64,000 nucleotides of DNA, taken from Cerasicoccus maritimus. Its GTDB lineage: Bacteria; Verrucomicrobiota; Verrucomicrobiia; Opitutales; Cerasicoccaceae. The stretch lies in contig JAVDPD010000032.1 in NCBI GenBank assembly GCA_031296935.1, positions 1 through 64,000 of the forward strand, written 5' to 3'. Below, piece by piece: positions 36,713 through 45,699 of this stretch (position 1 is its first letter; each line of letters opens with the position of its first letter). The notes below the pieces were generated by a model. The model was not told the DNA's origin. It did not search any database and worked only from the letters and a program-made list of their open reading frames with translations. A program made the position numbers and the translations under genes.

Positions 36713-36740
36713 AAAAGACCCGAGCGAAGGCCCGGATCTT
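36713..36740 (-). terminator. Terminator of the VOC gene
   Basis: Read on the minus strand, AGATCCGGGC-CTTC-GCTCGGGTCT forms a stem with two mismatched pairs and ends in TTTTG, 28 bases after the VOC stop codon. Confidence 0.75.
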
Positions 36741-36767
36741 GGTGGAAAAATTTTGATATGCTTACGG

Positions 36768-37169
36768 TTATGAAGGGCAATCGCCAGTACTCTGCCAAAA
36801 GGCAAAGGTTGCACCTTGTGGGTCTGCGACTACCGCAAAGCTGCCCATGGGCAGGTCGACGCGTTCCATGATGATGCTAGCGCCCAGAGACTTGGCTTTT
36901 TGTATAGTTTCATCGAGATCTTCAACGCTTACGTACTGGAGCCAAGAAGCAGGAACGCCCTCCTGATCGGGTTGAACACAGCCGGCCACGGGGCGATCAC
37001 CTTGCTTAAACATCGTGTAGGTCATTCCGCCGGGGAGCTCCATGTTTTCAGTAGTCCAGCCAAAGAGTTGTGTGTAAAACGCTATGCTCTCCTCCTTGTT
37101 GGGAGTGATGACTTCATTCCAGCCAATGGTTCCCGGAATTTCTACAGGTTTGGTCTGTGCTTCGCTCAT
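36768..37169 (-). CDS. Glyoxalase/bleomycin-resistance (VOC) superfamily protein
   Basis: From ATG 37169, which is preceded by AGGAAA at a good distance, the protein has 133 residues. The two beta-alpha-beta-beta-beta halves of the VOC fold are visible: EIPGTIGWNEVITPNKEESIAFY with LFGWT, and the second half ending VVADPQGATFAFWQ. Proteins of this shape (similar to 27-kDa antigen Cfp30B-like VOC proteins) are usually of unknown substrate. It is a single-gene unit with its own terminator. Confidence 0.88.
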   Translation of the reverse strand: MSEAQTKPVEIPGTIGWNEVITPNKEESIAFYTQLFGWTTENMELPGGMTYTMFKQGDRPVAGCVQPDQEGVPASWLQYVSVEDLDETIQKAKSLGASIIMERVDLPMGSFAVVADPQGATFAFWQSTGDCPS

Positions 37170-37288
37170 ATTGATTTTCCTTGCTTGGTTGCAGCAGGCT
37201 AATCCTGCCAAGTGATAATGGTTGTGTTGTAATTCACTTCACAGAGAACCCTATATTGGTAAGGGGTCTTTTTCACCGAAGATGTTTT

Positions 37289-37515
37289 ATGAAAAAGATT
37301 TTCAAAATAACCAATGTGGACAAGAATAAACGCGCTACAATGAGGTTACGGTGAGAGCTTCTATATCATCTCCGCAGAACCTTCAGACCTTAAATTAAAA
37401 GCTCATTTTTGGGGGGATGGTATTAAAAATGGCGAGTTCGTATGTGAACACTGCGATCGCAATTCCATACGGGAAGACTTGGTCGATGGTGGCAACTTAA
37501 CTCCACCATCCAATT
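37289..37515 (+). pseudogene. Small Cys-containing protein gene with a single-base frameshift
   Basis: ATG 37289 gives MKKIFKITNVDKNKRATMR before the frame closes at 37354. If one T is removed at 37346-37347, it continues as YGESFYIISAEPSDLKLK, then FWGDGIKNGEFVCEHCDR and so on, past 37515 into antisense of the next gene. The joined protein of about 75 residues has plausible composition and a CxxC pair. I do not recognise the family. It could be a recent frameshift, a sequencing error, or chance. Confidence 0.4.
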
Positions 37516-38205
37516 CTATGAGCCAGAGCTCGGGTAGGGATAGCTCTCACGTCGGCGTATATAGCTCCAATAGAGTGCAGCAGCCTCCGTACGACGGGAG
37601 GCGTATAGCTTGCTCAATACGTTGCTGAAGTAATTCTTAACAGTCTTTTCGCTGAGGTTGAGCACGCTGGCTACTTCCTTGTTGGTCAGGCCCTTGGCGA
37701 CTTGTTCCAGGACGCGGCGCTCTTGTGCGGAAAGCGTTTCCACAAGGTCTTCCTGCTTGCTCTGGCTGGAATCACGCATGTGGTTGACCACGTGTTGGGT
37801 GACTGACGGGTCGAGGATGCTCTTGCCGGCGGCGACGTCGTGGAGCGCAGAGATAATGGCCTCGCCGTTGATGTTCTTTAAAATGTAGCCATCGATGCCC
37901 TGGGCAAATGCGTCGAAGATACAGCGATCATCCTCACAAGAGGTTAGGACTAGGATCTTGGAGCGGTGGCTGGAGGCTCGCATTTTCTTACACAGATCGA
38001 CCCCACTGCCATCGGGCAGCATGAGATCTAGCAGGACGAGGTCGGGCTTCTTTTCCTCATACACTGTCATGGCGTCTCGGCAGTTGCCAGCTTCGCCAAG
38101 GATTTCAAATTCTTCACAATCTTCAATGAGCTGGCGAAGGCCTAAACGGACGACCTCATGGTCTTCCACTATGATAATTTTGGTCGGTATAACGGAAGTC
38201 ATCAT
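37516..38205 (-). CDS. NarL/FixJ-family response regulator
   Basis: The 229-residue protein has a receiver domain with phospho-acceptor D60 (LVLLDLMLPDGSG), acidic pair ED at 14-15 and the conserved K near 109, and a C-terminal LuxR-type HTH (LSAQERRVLEQVAKGLTNKEVASVLNLS). It overlaps the start of the upstream histidine kinase gene by four bases (ATGA), so the two are translationally coupled partners. Targets are unknown; the adjacent pilin cassettes are candidates by position only. Confidence 0.95.
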   Translation of the reverse strand: MMTSVIPTKIIIVEDHEVVRLGLRQLIEDCEEFEILGEAGNCRDAMTVYEEKKPDLVLLDLMLPDGSGVDLCKKMRASSHRSKILVLTSCEDDRCIFDAFAQGIDGYILKNINGEAIISALHDVAAGKSILDPSVTQHVVNHMRDSSQSKQEDLVETLSAQERRVLEQVAKGLTNKEVASVLNLSEKTVKNYFSNVLSKLYASRRTEAAALYWSYIRRRESYPYPSSGS

Positions 38206-39812
38206 GTATTATTTAACGGCACTGTAACTCTAATTCGTGTCCCTGTGGGGGTATTTATCGAAACTTTAACAATTGAGCCCATTTGTCGAGCACGATCTTG
38301 TAGGTTAGTCATGCCACGACTGTCAGGCCGGCGCTGTGTTTCGTCTATTCCGATACCATCATCAATGACCAGAAGCTGGACTGATTCACCGTCATAGGCC
38401 AGGCGGATTTGGATATTTTGGGCTCGGGCGTGGCGTATGGCATTACTGAGCAGCTCGCGTGATATCTGATATAGCTGAAGGGATTGTGCAGTATCGAGGG
38501 CCTCACAGGCTTCGGGTGAAATGTGGATGTGAAGCTTGGCCTCGGTGCTCTTTTGCGTGTGGATGACCAACTGCTCAAGGGCGTCCTGAAGGCTTTTACC
38601 TTGGAGCGGCTCTGGGGTGAGGCCTTTGATAAAGCCACGTAGCTCGCTGATGACTCCATTGAGGCTGTTCTTGCAGTCGTTGATGCGCTCCTTGGCTTTG
38701 TCAGGGTTTCGGCTGGTCATCAGGTTGGCTCGCTCCAGCTGGAGGCCAACGGCATAGACGCTTTGGATAACACCGTCGTGGAGGTCACGTGCAAGTGACT
38801 CGCGTACGTGGGCGGTTTCTTCACGGATGCGGGCTTCTTCTTGTTGTCGCTGGACTTCGCGAGCGAGCTCGAGACGGGCCTCGCTGGATTCCGTCAATCG
38901 CTGAGCAATGCGAGCCCAGTCGTAGTCTTCGTTTAGAATCGGCTTAAGGACGGTAGGGTCGTCGGTTTCCAGAGCTTCGGAGACGAGCCGTATCGGGTAG
39001 GCGAGCCATTTCCAGAGCACCGCGAAGAAGAGCATCATGACGCCTAGCACGGCCAGTGAAATTTGTCGGTGGCGGGTTTGATTTTGCTGAATGATGTCCA
39101 GCTCTCGATTGAGATTAAACGTGGCGGTATAGGCGAGTACTGGCTGCCCCATGGGGCCTACGCCGATCTCGGTGATGCGGTATTCGCGGTTGCCATCGAG
39201 GAAACCACTGGGGAGTGCATTGACGCTGTTTAGCGGAATGGTCTGGATGTGCGCCTCCGCGGACATACTCAGGTTAGTCATGAAAAGACGGTCCCAATTC
39301 CGCCCCACAAGCAGGTAGCCACTGGGTTGGCCACTGTTGCCTGGCTGTAGTGGGGTGAAGGCGCATTGCAGCGGACTGCGGGGGGAGGGGGCGAAAAAGA
39401 GGGCATTTTCCCCCTGCTCGATCAAGTAGGCGAGTGTTTGTTGGTTGGGTGCCAAGGCTGCGTTGGCCTCGCCCCTTCTGAGGTCCTGGCTCAGGGCGAT
39501 GCTGGCGTCAGGGCGAATGACTGCCAAATAATCAATATCTGCATCACGCGCGCTGGTTGCCAGATCGGGTTGCTTGATTAACTGCTCCAGTGTCTGACGA
39601 CCTTGTGTGAGTGCAAAATTTTCCAGTGAACGCGAAATAATACGATTCACACGTTTCAGCGTGAGTTGCCGCTGACTTGCGGCGGTGCGCAGGAGGTTTT
39701 CCCCGGACTTTTGGCCTTCCTTATGTTGCCAAATCAGCAAACCGCCGACACAAACCAACATGACCACCATGAAGCCAAGCAGGCGGTTCCAAATGCTGAT
39801 TCCGGGATTCAT
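38202..39812 (-). CDS. NarX/DegS-type sensor histidine kinase (HisKA_3)
   Basis: The 536-residue protein has a membrane helix (about 10-28), a periplasmic sensor region of about 220 residues, a second helix (250-272), a HAMP/coiled-coil linker, a HisKA_3 domain with H345 in ARDLHDGVIQ, and an ATPase with SNAIRHA and DDGIGI motifs. It pairs with the NarL-type regulator encoded immediately downstream. The periplasmic region has no family that I can name. Confidence 0.95.
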   Translation of the reverse strand: MNPGISIWNRLLGFMVVMLVCVGGLLIWQHKEGQKSGENLLRTAASQRQLTLKRVNRIISRSLENFALTQGRQTLEQLIKQPDLATSARDADIDYLAVIRPDASIALSQDLRRGEANAALAPNQQTLAYLIEQGENALFFAPSPRSPLQCAFTPLQPGNSGQPSGYLLVGRNWDRLFMTNLSMSAEAHIQTIPLNSVNALPSGFLDGNREYRITEIGVGPMGQPVLAYTATFNLNRELDIIQQNQTRHRQISLAVLGVMMLFFAVLWKWLAYPIRLVSEALETDDPTVLKPILNEDYDWARIAQRLTESSEARLELAREVQRQQEEARIREETAHVRESLARDLHDGVIQSVYAVGLQLERANLMTSRNPDKAKERINDCKNSLNGVISELRGFIKGLTPEPLQGKSLQDALEQLVIHTQKSTEAKLHIHISPEACEALDTAQSLQLYQISRELLSNAIRHARAQNIQIRLAYDGESVQLLVIDDGIGIDETQRRPDSRGMTNLQDRARQMGSIVKVSINTPTGTRIRVTVPLNNT

Positions 39813-39878
39813 TCACCTGCTAGCTTATGCATGGGAGGTTGGCTGGCAAGCGCAGTGAGTCACATTCAAACAAATACA

Positions 39879-41276
39879 CTACAGATTGTCAAAGACCTTG
39901 CGGAACATGGATTTATCGCTAGCGGTGACAAGCTCATTCCAGCTCTCCATGCGCCAGGAATCTTCCTCGAAAAACAGGTTTTTCAACTGAACATCGTAGT
40001 GGAAGCCGTAGGTGCCGGTGACTTTAATTGTGTTGGCAATAATTGCCCCGAGCACTTCACCGCCGCTGCCGCCACCTTTGAGTGATACGTCGGCCTCAGG
40101 GGCGTAGATGACGCCCGATAGCGCTGCATTGCCGTGGTAGTCGATGCTTTGACCGGAGCCACCGGTGGCAAAAATGATCATGTTTTCAGGCTTGGAGTAG
40201 CCGTTGGTGTCAGGAACGACTCCGAAGTCACTCAGAGGCGTGGGATCGTATGAAGTGGTGTCCAGGTTAACAAAGCCGTTTCCTCCCACGCTCATGTCAC
40301 CTGCAATGTACATTTCCAGTTTGCCGTTGGATTGATCTATATAGATGCCACCTGTGCCATTGCCGCTAATTTTCACGTCGCCTTTGACGATCAGTGTAAC
40401 ATCGCCCGTAATATCCAGCTTTTTATGGCTGTTCAGCGAAATCGAATCGACCACGTAGGTTCCGGAACCCAGTGATGTGTTGTTGTTGATACTGCCTATG
40501 TAGTTCCCGCCGGATGGCGCTTCGATGAGCGGGAAGTCAGAGCGAAAATCATCGGTGACTAAGTCTGGATTCACGTAACCCGAAGGAATGAGGGATGTTG
40601 AGCCGTAGTTGTTGACATCATCTGCGTCAAATACACGGGCATTGGGGCCGAGGGCAACGGTGCCACCGCCGGTTGCGACGCCCCCCATGACGGAGCTATT
40701 GGCGATATTGGCTGCATCATTGATAACGCTGGTGGTTGCAACCGTTCCGGCGTCTTCCAAGCTTCCGGTGATGCTGGTAGAGTCTGAGTCGTAGGCGTCG
40801 AAGGTTACATTGCCGCCAGAGAAGGTAATGCTGTCCTTGGCGGTGAGTCCGTTGGGCGCGACGTTTCGTGGGGTTAGGTCAATGCGGATGAATTTATCCA
40901 TGCTCCGGCCGTCGGGCAACTCGATGAGGCCTCGGGTGAGCAGGATTGGATCGGTGGTGGGGTCGATGATTATCATCTGGATCGACGTGGATTTGGCCAT
41001 CTTGTAGTCGAAACCAGTACTGCTCTTGTAAAGGATGTTGGATGACAGTTGTTTCCAGTTGGCGGTGTCTTCGTTATTGAGGGCCCAAATGGCCTCTTCA
41101 GCGCCAGCTTCTGCGAGGTTGAGCGCGGCATTGCGCAGAAAGCCGGTGTAGGAATACTTGGATTCATTGGTGGCCATTTTCAGGTAGGACGCGGATATGA
41201 CCGCGACAATGGCCGAGAGGATGACTGCGAGCATCAGGGCGGACCCACGACGTTCTGGAAAGCTGCGACGTTTCAT
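39879..41276 (-). CDS. PilX-like pseudopilin fused to a surface beta domain (cassette A)
   Basis: The 465-residue protein starts MKRRSFPERRGSALMLAVIL, a PilX-type N-terminal helix, then NAALNLAEAGAEEAIWALN, the conserved PilX amphipathic segment. The C-terminal two-thirds are rich in Ser, Gly, Thr and Asn and contain IIFATGGSGQSI, SGVIYAPEAD and GAIIANTIKVTG, ending with FHYD and ESWNEL. The same C-terminal domain occurs as a separate exported protein in the cassettes at 44452 and 47557. It is the last gene of a minus-strand PilV-PilW-PilX set and may be a minor pseudopilin or surface protein. Confidence 0.82.
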   Translation of the reverse strand: MKRRSFPERRGSALMLAVILSAIVAVISASYLKMATNESKYSYTGFLRNAALNLAEAGAEEAIWALNNEDTANWKQLSSNILYKSSTGFDYKMAKSTSIQMIIIDPTTDPILLTRGLIELPDGRSMDKFIRIDLTPRNVAPNGLTAKDSITFSGGNVTFDAYDSDSTSITGSLEDAGTVATTSVINDAANIANSSVMGGVATGGGTVALGPNARVFDADDVNNYGSTSLIPSGYVNPDLVTDDFRSDFPLIEAPSGGNYIGSINNNTSLGSGTYVVDSISLNSHKKLDITGDVTLIVKGDVKISGNGTGGIYIDQSNGKLEMYIAGDMSVGGNGFVNLDTTSYDPTPLSDFGVVPDTNGYSKPENMIIFATGGSGQSIDYHGNAALSGVIYAPEADVSLKGGGSGGEVLGAIIANTIKVTGTYGFHYDVQLKNLFFEEDSWRMESWNELVTASDKSMFRKVFDNL

Positions 41277-41286
41277 AAAATTGTCC

Positions 41287-41829
41287 TCAGTTCGTGATGA
41301 TGCGGTTGCGCATGTTGTAGCGTGCGGAAATGATATGGTCCGTGTTTTCGCTGCGCATATTATCTCTCGTCAGATCCACGCGTAGCTGTATGGCCTTCAC
41401 CTCGTTAATGTTGGTGGTAATTTGACCTAGAATGTTGTAGTATTCGATGGTCAGGCTGCTGATGCCATTGAGCATGGCTTCCTTTGTGCCGTTGGTGTCG
41501 GAGTAGCGAATCAAGTTACCAGAGGAAGCGTCATAAGTATAGGTTACGGTTTCGTCGCTATTGGCGTTGTCTATGTCGAGCGTGAAGCTGGACGTGCTAA
41601 TGGCGACAACGTCCTCGGTCATGCGGATTTCGCGTCCGAATTTTTCCAGAAAATATGAGCCGTCGCGGTTCATATCGGCGTAGTTGCCAAGTGACACCGA
41701 GCTGCGCAGCATGAAAATGAAGGTGGAGGTTAAGCCCGTGAGCAGTAACCCTAGAAGGGCGGTGGCGACCATGACTTCTACTAGGCTGAAGGCCTTGCGT
41801 TGCTTAGAAAACCCGTGTGTAATAATCAC
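41287..41829 (-). CDS. PilW-like prepilin (cassette A)
   Basis: GTG 41829 follows GGAGG at seven bases, which decides the start and gives 180 residues. The prepilin signal is KAFSLVEVMVATALLGLLLTG (processing A|F, Glu at +5), followed by a PilW-type beta region (YFLEKFGREIRM). It overlaps the end of the PilV-like gene by 26 bases and lies ten bases before the PilX-like gene. Confidence 0.85.
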   Translation of the reverse strand: MIITHGFSKQRKAFSLVEVMVATALLGLLLTGLTSTFIFMLRSSVSLGNYADMNRDGSYFLEKFGREIRMTEDVVAISTSSFTLDIDNANSDETVTYTYDASSGNLIRYSDTNGTKEAMLNGISSLTIEYYNILGQITTNINEVKAIQLRVDLTRDNMRSENTDHIISARYNMRNRIITN

Positions 41830-42265
41830 TGAGACCCTCCTTTCCGTACCAAGTTGAATAAGACAAGTCGCGCTCGACACCGGTGGAATCTTTCCAGGTG
41901 GCGGTCAGCGTGATCCGCTTCATGTCGGTTTTTACATCCTCAATTGTGCGCGTAGCTACCAGGTCACGGATGCGATCTTCTCCCTCTGCATAGTGCGCGG
42001 CAAACTTTGACTCTTTTCCCTCTGAACTGACCAGTTCCTCGACTTCTGCCCAGCTCATCGAGCGCATCGTCTCCATTTCGGTCTGTAGAATCTGCGAAAT
42101 ACGCGTGGCATGACGGGCATTTTCAATACGGGTAAAGCCATAGCCCATGCTAACGACTGAGGAGCCGATGACCATAGCGAGAATGACCATGGCAATTAAT
42201 ACCTCTAAAATAGTGGTGCCAGGTCGAGCGCCTGAAGAATGCGAGCGGACAGAAATTAATTTCAC
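41804..42265 (-). CDS. PilV-like prepilin (cassette A)
   Basis: GTG 42265 gives 153 residues. The prepilin signal is PGTTILEVLIAMVILAMVIG (G|T, Glu at +5), followed by a conserved helix with ENARHATRISQILQTEMETMRSMSWAEVEEL. That helix closely matches the PilV proteins of the other two cassettes. It is the first gene of the minus-strand set. Confidence 0.85.
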   Translation of the reverse strand: MKLISVRSHSSGARPGTTILEVLIAMVILAMVIGSSVVSMGYGFTRIENARHATRISQILQTEMETMRSMSWAEVEELVSSEGKESKFAAHYAEGEDRIRDLVATRTIEDVKTDMKRITLTATWKDSTGVERDLSYSTWYGKEGLSDYYTRVF

Positions 42266-42681
42266 GATTCGCCTATTATAGCATTTTAGTTATGGGATAA
42301 ATAAGAGCCATATGGCATTTCGACTAGACCCTGTGTCGCGTTGGGGTTTTTTTCTTAGTAATTGAATGATAGTTGTTTGGAAAAGGTGGGTGGGGGTATT
42401 TAAATTGGAGGATGTGGGCGTATTTAAGGGGATCTAAAACACTAATATAGGTAGGGGATAGTGGCGATAGTTGTAATTTTTATGTATAAGTATACTCGTT
42501 GAAAAATTGTGCAGAAAATAAGGGTGTTTAGTGCTCTGGATGAAATGAAAACCCGTTTGGCAGTGGGGCCAATTAGGGGCTTGAGACTGGAGTAGGGCTA
42601 TATGGCCCTTCTGGCGTAGGACCGTAAAAGGGTGTCTTATGGGACTAACCAGTTTTGCCAATATGCGGTATAATATGCTCC
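42266..42681. promoter_or_regulatory. Divergent intergenic region between pilin cassettes A and B
   Basis: About 415 AT-rich bases separate the divergent cassettes. A perfect TATAAT (42669-42674) lies eight bases before the preferred ATG of the cassette B PilV gene (42682), implying a very short or absent leader if used; no good -35 is visible. The region also has several G/T-rich runs. I see no coding sequence in it. Confidence 0.5.
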
Positions 42682-43131
42682 ATGTTTCGAGGCTGCGCAC
42701 AAAATAACCCCCTGCGTGCTGGAGTTACCTTGGTGGAGGTCATGGTTGGGATGGTGATTATCGCAATGGTTTTCCTGTCGACGATGGCCACGCTAGCAAT
42801 TGGTTTCCAAGCCTCTGAAAATGCTCGGCTTAACGGCGATGCCCAATTCTGGCTTGAGTCAGAGTTGGAGACTATTCGCGCGATGGACTGGTCTGAAGTA
42901 GAGGCCCTTCAAGCAAAGTATGAAACAGCGGCTAAAGCTGGGGAGAGCCTCAGCTTTACCAACAGCAGCACGGACCCGCGTTTGTCCAGTGCTTTGCAAA
43001 TTACCAATCGAAGCAGTCGTTCTGACCAAGTAGAAATCATCCTATCCGTCGAATGGACGGACACCAAAGGAAAAACTCATGATGCAAACATGGTTACCAT
43101 CGTCACGGAAAGTGGCGTCTCCGCAACGTAG
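42682..43131 (+). CDS. PilV-like prepilin (cassette B)
   Basis: ATG 42682 gives 149 residues with prepilin signal RAGVTLVEVMVGMVIIAMVF (G|V, Glu at +5) and the shared helix ENARLNGDAQFWLESELETIRAMDWSEVEAL in pieces, ending with VEIILSVEWTDTKGKTHDA. It is a clear paralogue of the PilV proteins of cassettes A and C. Its end overlaps the PilW gene by 53 bases. Confidence 0.85.
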   Translation: MFRGCAQNNPLRAGVTLVEVMVGMVIIAMVFLSTMATLAIGFQASENARLNGDAQFWLESELETIRAMDWSEVEALQAKYETAAKAGESLSFTNSSTDPRLSSALQITNRSSRSDQVEIILSVEWTDTKGKTHDANMVTIVTESGVSAT

Positions 43132-43588
43132 GCAGGCGGGCTTTACCCTGGCCGAGCTGCTCATTGCAGTATCGATCGCCACCTTTGTTCTGACTGGTGC
43201 GATTTCGATGTTCATCCAGTTTTCCAAGACGAACTTAAGCATGGCCGCGCGTTCGGAGTTTGACCGCCAAATGCGGACCACGCTTCAGCGTATTTCGGCG
43301 GATACGCGGGTGGCGGCCAATGCCAGCATTACCGGGAATACGAGCATCGCCTTAACATTGCCTTCTGGCAGCAACCCGCAAAACATTTACTACCAGTATA
43401 ATTCCAAGACTCAGGAACTGATGCGGGCAGAGGGGACAGGGGACTACAACATGATCCTGAGTAACGTATCCAACTTCTCGGTGAAGCAATCGGGCGATAC
43501 GGTCAGCTATTACATCAACTTCAGCAAGGATGTGGGGGATCGCAATATCACGCTCGATCGCGATGTCAGCTTCCGAATGAGGAACTAA
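43079..43588 (+). CDS. PilW-like prepilin (cassette B)
   Basis: ATG 43079 gives 169 residues with prepilin signal QAGFTLAELLIAVSIATFVL (G|F, Glu at +5), then a PilW-type region (EFDRQMRTTLQRISADTRV). It begins inside the PilV-like gene and ends three bases before the PilX-like gene, so the three are one transcript. Confidence 0.87.
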   Translation: MMQTWLPSSRKVASPQRRQAGFTLAELLIAVSIATFVLTGAISMFIQFSKTNLSMAARSEFDRQMRTTLQRISADTRVAANASITGNTSIALTLPSGSNPQNIYYQYNSKTQELMRAEGTGDYNMILSNVSNFSVKQSGDTVSYYINFSKDVGDRNITLDRDVSFRMRN

Positions 43589-43591
43589 ATT

Positions 43592-44419
43592 ATGATGATT
43601 CGACACTGCAAATCTACTCAACGCGGATCCATGCTGCTGGCCGCCATTATCTGTGCAATGGTCGCGTTTCTGATTATTGGAACGATGCTGCCGAGCTACA
43701 TCAGTGATTACCGAACCTCCGTGCGCAACCGCTTGTATTCGTCAGCCTTCGCGATGGCTGAGGCGGGTGGCGAAGAGGCCATCTGGTCCGCCTACCGTAA
43801 TCGTTGGGATATTGACTCTTGGAAAAATGACGGGGATTGGTCCGCCATTACCGGGCCAGATGGCGACACCTACTATGTGCGCCGTGTCGCCTTTGATGGC
43901 GTTGACCTAGGAGCAGGTTATACGGGCTACGCTAAAGTGGCCGTCAAGGAGCCGGTTCCTGGCCAGCAATTGGAAGTCATGGCGCAGGGCATTGTGATGG
44001 ATCACGAAGGTAATGACTACCTGAACCAAATTATTCAAGTCGACACCGACCAGCTAAAGCCCTTCGTGGGTTTCATTGCGAAAGATTCGCTGAATCTGGG
44101 CAGTGGAACGATTTTGGGTGCCGTGAATACGAACGATTATCCAACAATTATCGATGCGCTGAACAACCGCGATAGCGATGGCGTTGTCGGTTCGTTGAGC
44201 ACGGATAATAACTCGATTGTCCTGTCCAGCTCCAACCAGAAGACTCAGGCTAACATGATTGCGTTTGTGATTGGTAACGTATTGACCGGTGCGAACGTCT
44301 TTAGTGATGCGGTTTCTTACAACGGCACCATCAATAATCAGACTTCAAACTATACCGCCAGCTTCCCTTCGGTAGATCATCCGAGCGCCAGTAGCAACAA
44401 TGGCCCGGGCTTATTTTAA
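43592..44419 (+). CDS. PilX-like pseudopilin, short form (cassette B)
   Basis: ATG 43592 gives 275 residues. The N-terminus QRGSMLLAAIICAMVAFLII and the FAMAEAGGEEAIWSAY segment are PilX-type. The protein stops after GPGLF, at the point where the cassette A homologue continues into the beta domain. That domain follows here as a separate gene after 32 bases. It resembles a split of an ancestral longer gene, or the reverse, a fusion in cassette A. Confidence 0.82.
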   Translation: MMIRHCKSTQRGSMLLAAIICAMVAFLIIGTMLPSYISDYRTSVRNRLYSSAFAMAEAGGEEAIWSAYRNRWDIDSWKNDGDWSAITGPDGDTYYVRRVAFDGVDLGAGYTGYAKVAVKEPVPGQQLEVMAQGIVMDHEGNDYLNQIIQVDTDQLKPFVGFIAKDSLNLGSGTILGAVNTNDYPTIIDALNNRDSDGVVGSLSTDNNSIVLSSSNQKTQANMIAFVIGNVLTGANVFSDAVSYNGTINNQTSNYTASFPSVDHPSASSNNGPGLF

Positions 44420-44451
44420 CTTGTCGCTATAACCTCCCAACTCGCTTGCGT

Positions 44452-45498
44452 ATGAAAACTTCCAGATTCTACCACCGCCTTGCGATAGCTTTTATCGCTT
44501 TTTTCCTGGTTGCATCAATCCCTTACGTCGAAGCCAAGAAGGACAAGAATAACGGCAACGGCAACGGAAACGGTAATGGCAACGGTAATGGCAACGGTAA
44601 TGGCAACGGCAACAGCGATTCCGGAACTGATACCGGCACAGATACGGGAGCCGACACTGGCACCGGCACAGATACAGATACAGATACAGATACGGGAGCT
44701 GACACTGGCACAGACGCGGGAGGCGACACTGGCACAGACACCAGCACGGATACAGGAACCGACACCAGCACGGATACAGGAACCGACACCGGCACAGATA
44801 CGGGAGCTGGTGACGGAACCGATACGGGAGGTAGCGCTGGAAGCGGAAATGCGGGTGATTCGACTGGTGATGCAGTCACGGGCAAGCTCTACTCGACGAA
44901 AACGGGAAATGGAGCCAATGCGGTTACGACAATTTATGCGCCAGGCACAGCGGATAATCCGACGTTGATACACTTTTCGGGTGACTTTTCTTTGTCCAAT
45001 GCGGTCAGAATCGAAGGCCACGCAGTAATTGTTGCGGATGGCAGTTTCGATTTTAAAAACCGTGATATTCAGATTGCGCCCAATTCTTCGCTGCAAATGT
45101 ATGCGAAAGGGGCCGTCTCGCTCCAGGGGAATGCCGACGTGAATACGCTGAGTGCTCCGGCTAACTTCATGATTTATGGAACCGGCGGTGAGGGGCAAAG
45201 TATCTCTCTGGGTGGCAACGCTGGCTTGTCCGCAGTCATTTATGCGCCTGATGCTGATTTTGGAATCAAGGGAACCTCGGGCATGTTTGGGGCTGTCATT
45301 GCCAATACCATCACAAACAATGGACAAGGTTCAACCAATCACTTGTTCAATGGCCTAAACTATGATGAGGCTTTGCAGGACATGAGTCTGTCTGAGGATG
45401 CCATGTACATGGAGGACTACAAAATCGTGAAAGCGAACGATGATTTTGACGGAAATGCGGATTATGGGACTTATGAATCCTTTTTCGCTAAATTCTAG
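44452..45498 (+). CDS. Exported surface protein with Asn-Gly and Thr-Asp-Thr-Gly repeats (cassette B)
   Basis: ATG 44452 gives 348 residues with a signal peptide (FIAFFLVASIPYVEA). A low-complexity linker follows: Asn-Gly dipeptides (44551-44613), then about 70 residues of Thr-Asp-Thr-Gly type. The C-terminal beta domain contains FMIYGTGGEGQSI, SAVIYAPDAD, GAVIANTI and NYDEAL, homologous to the end of the cassette A PilX protein. The repeats may serve as an extended acidic stalk, possibly calcium-binding; this is inference. Confidence 0.8.
   Translation: MKTSRFYHRLAIAFIAFFLVASIPYVEAKKDKNNGNGNGNGNGNGNGNGNGNGNSDSGTDTGTDTGADTGTGTDTDTDTDTGADTGTDAGGDTGTDTSTDTGTDTSTDTGTDTGTDTGAGDGTDTGGSAGSGNAGDSTGDAVTGKLYSTKTGNGANAVTTIYAPGTADNPTLIHFSGDFSLSNAVRIEGHAVIVADGSFDFKNRDIQIAPNSSLQMYAKGAVSLQGNADVNTLSAPANFMIYGTGGEGQSISLGGNAGLSAVIYAPDADFGIKGTSGMFGAVIANTITNNGQGSTNHLFNGLNYDEALQDMSLSEDAMYMEDYKIVKANDDFDGNADYGTYESFFAKF
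44551..44850 (+). repeat. Coding tandem repeats of 6-12 bases
   Basis: Repeats of GGCAACGGTAAT type (44551-44613) are followed by degenerate GATACNGGNACA-type hexamer repeats (about 44626-44850), all in frame in the surface-protein gene. Copy-number change in multiples of six would keep the frame, so length variation between strains is expected. Confidence 0.85.
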
Positions 45499-45699
45499 TC
45501 AGTAATTCCATCCAGCATAAATCCTAGGATTGACAAATGATTATAGGGCGAAGACACTATCTCAGTGTTTTCAGATGATTGTCTTATGCAAATTTCTGAT
45601 CCGTCCTATTATTTTACTATTTCTATATCAATGGCTTCTTGCTCTTGATTAAGAAAGTTATTAATGTCGCACCAGTTGGCCCGATGAGGTAACTGGCAA

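Noticed and set aside
44551..44850. Regular short repeats that could suggest a CRISPR array
   Set aside because: The units are 6-12 bases, contiguous and in frame within a gene; there are no unique spacers and no cas genes.
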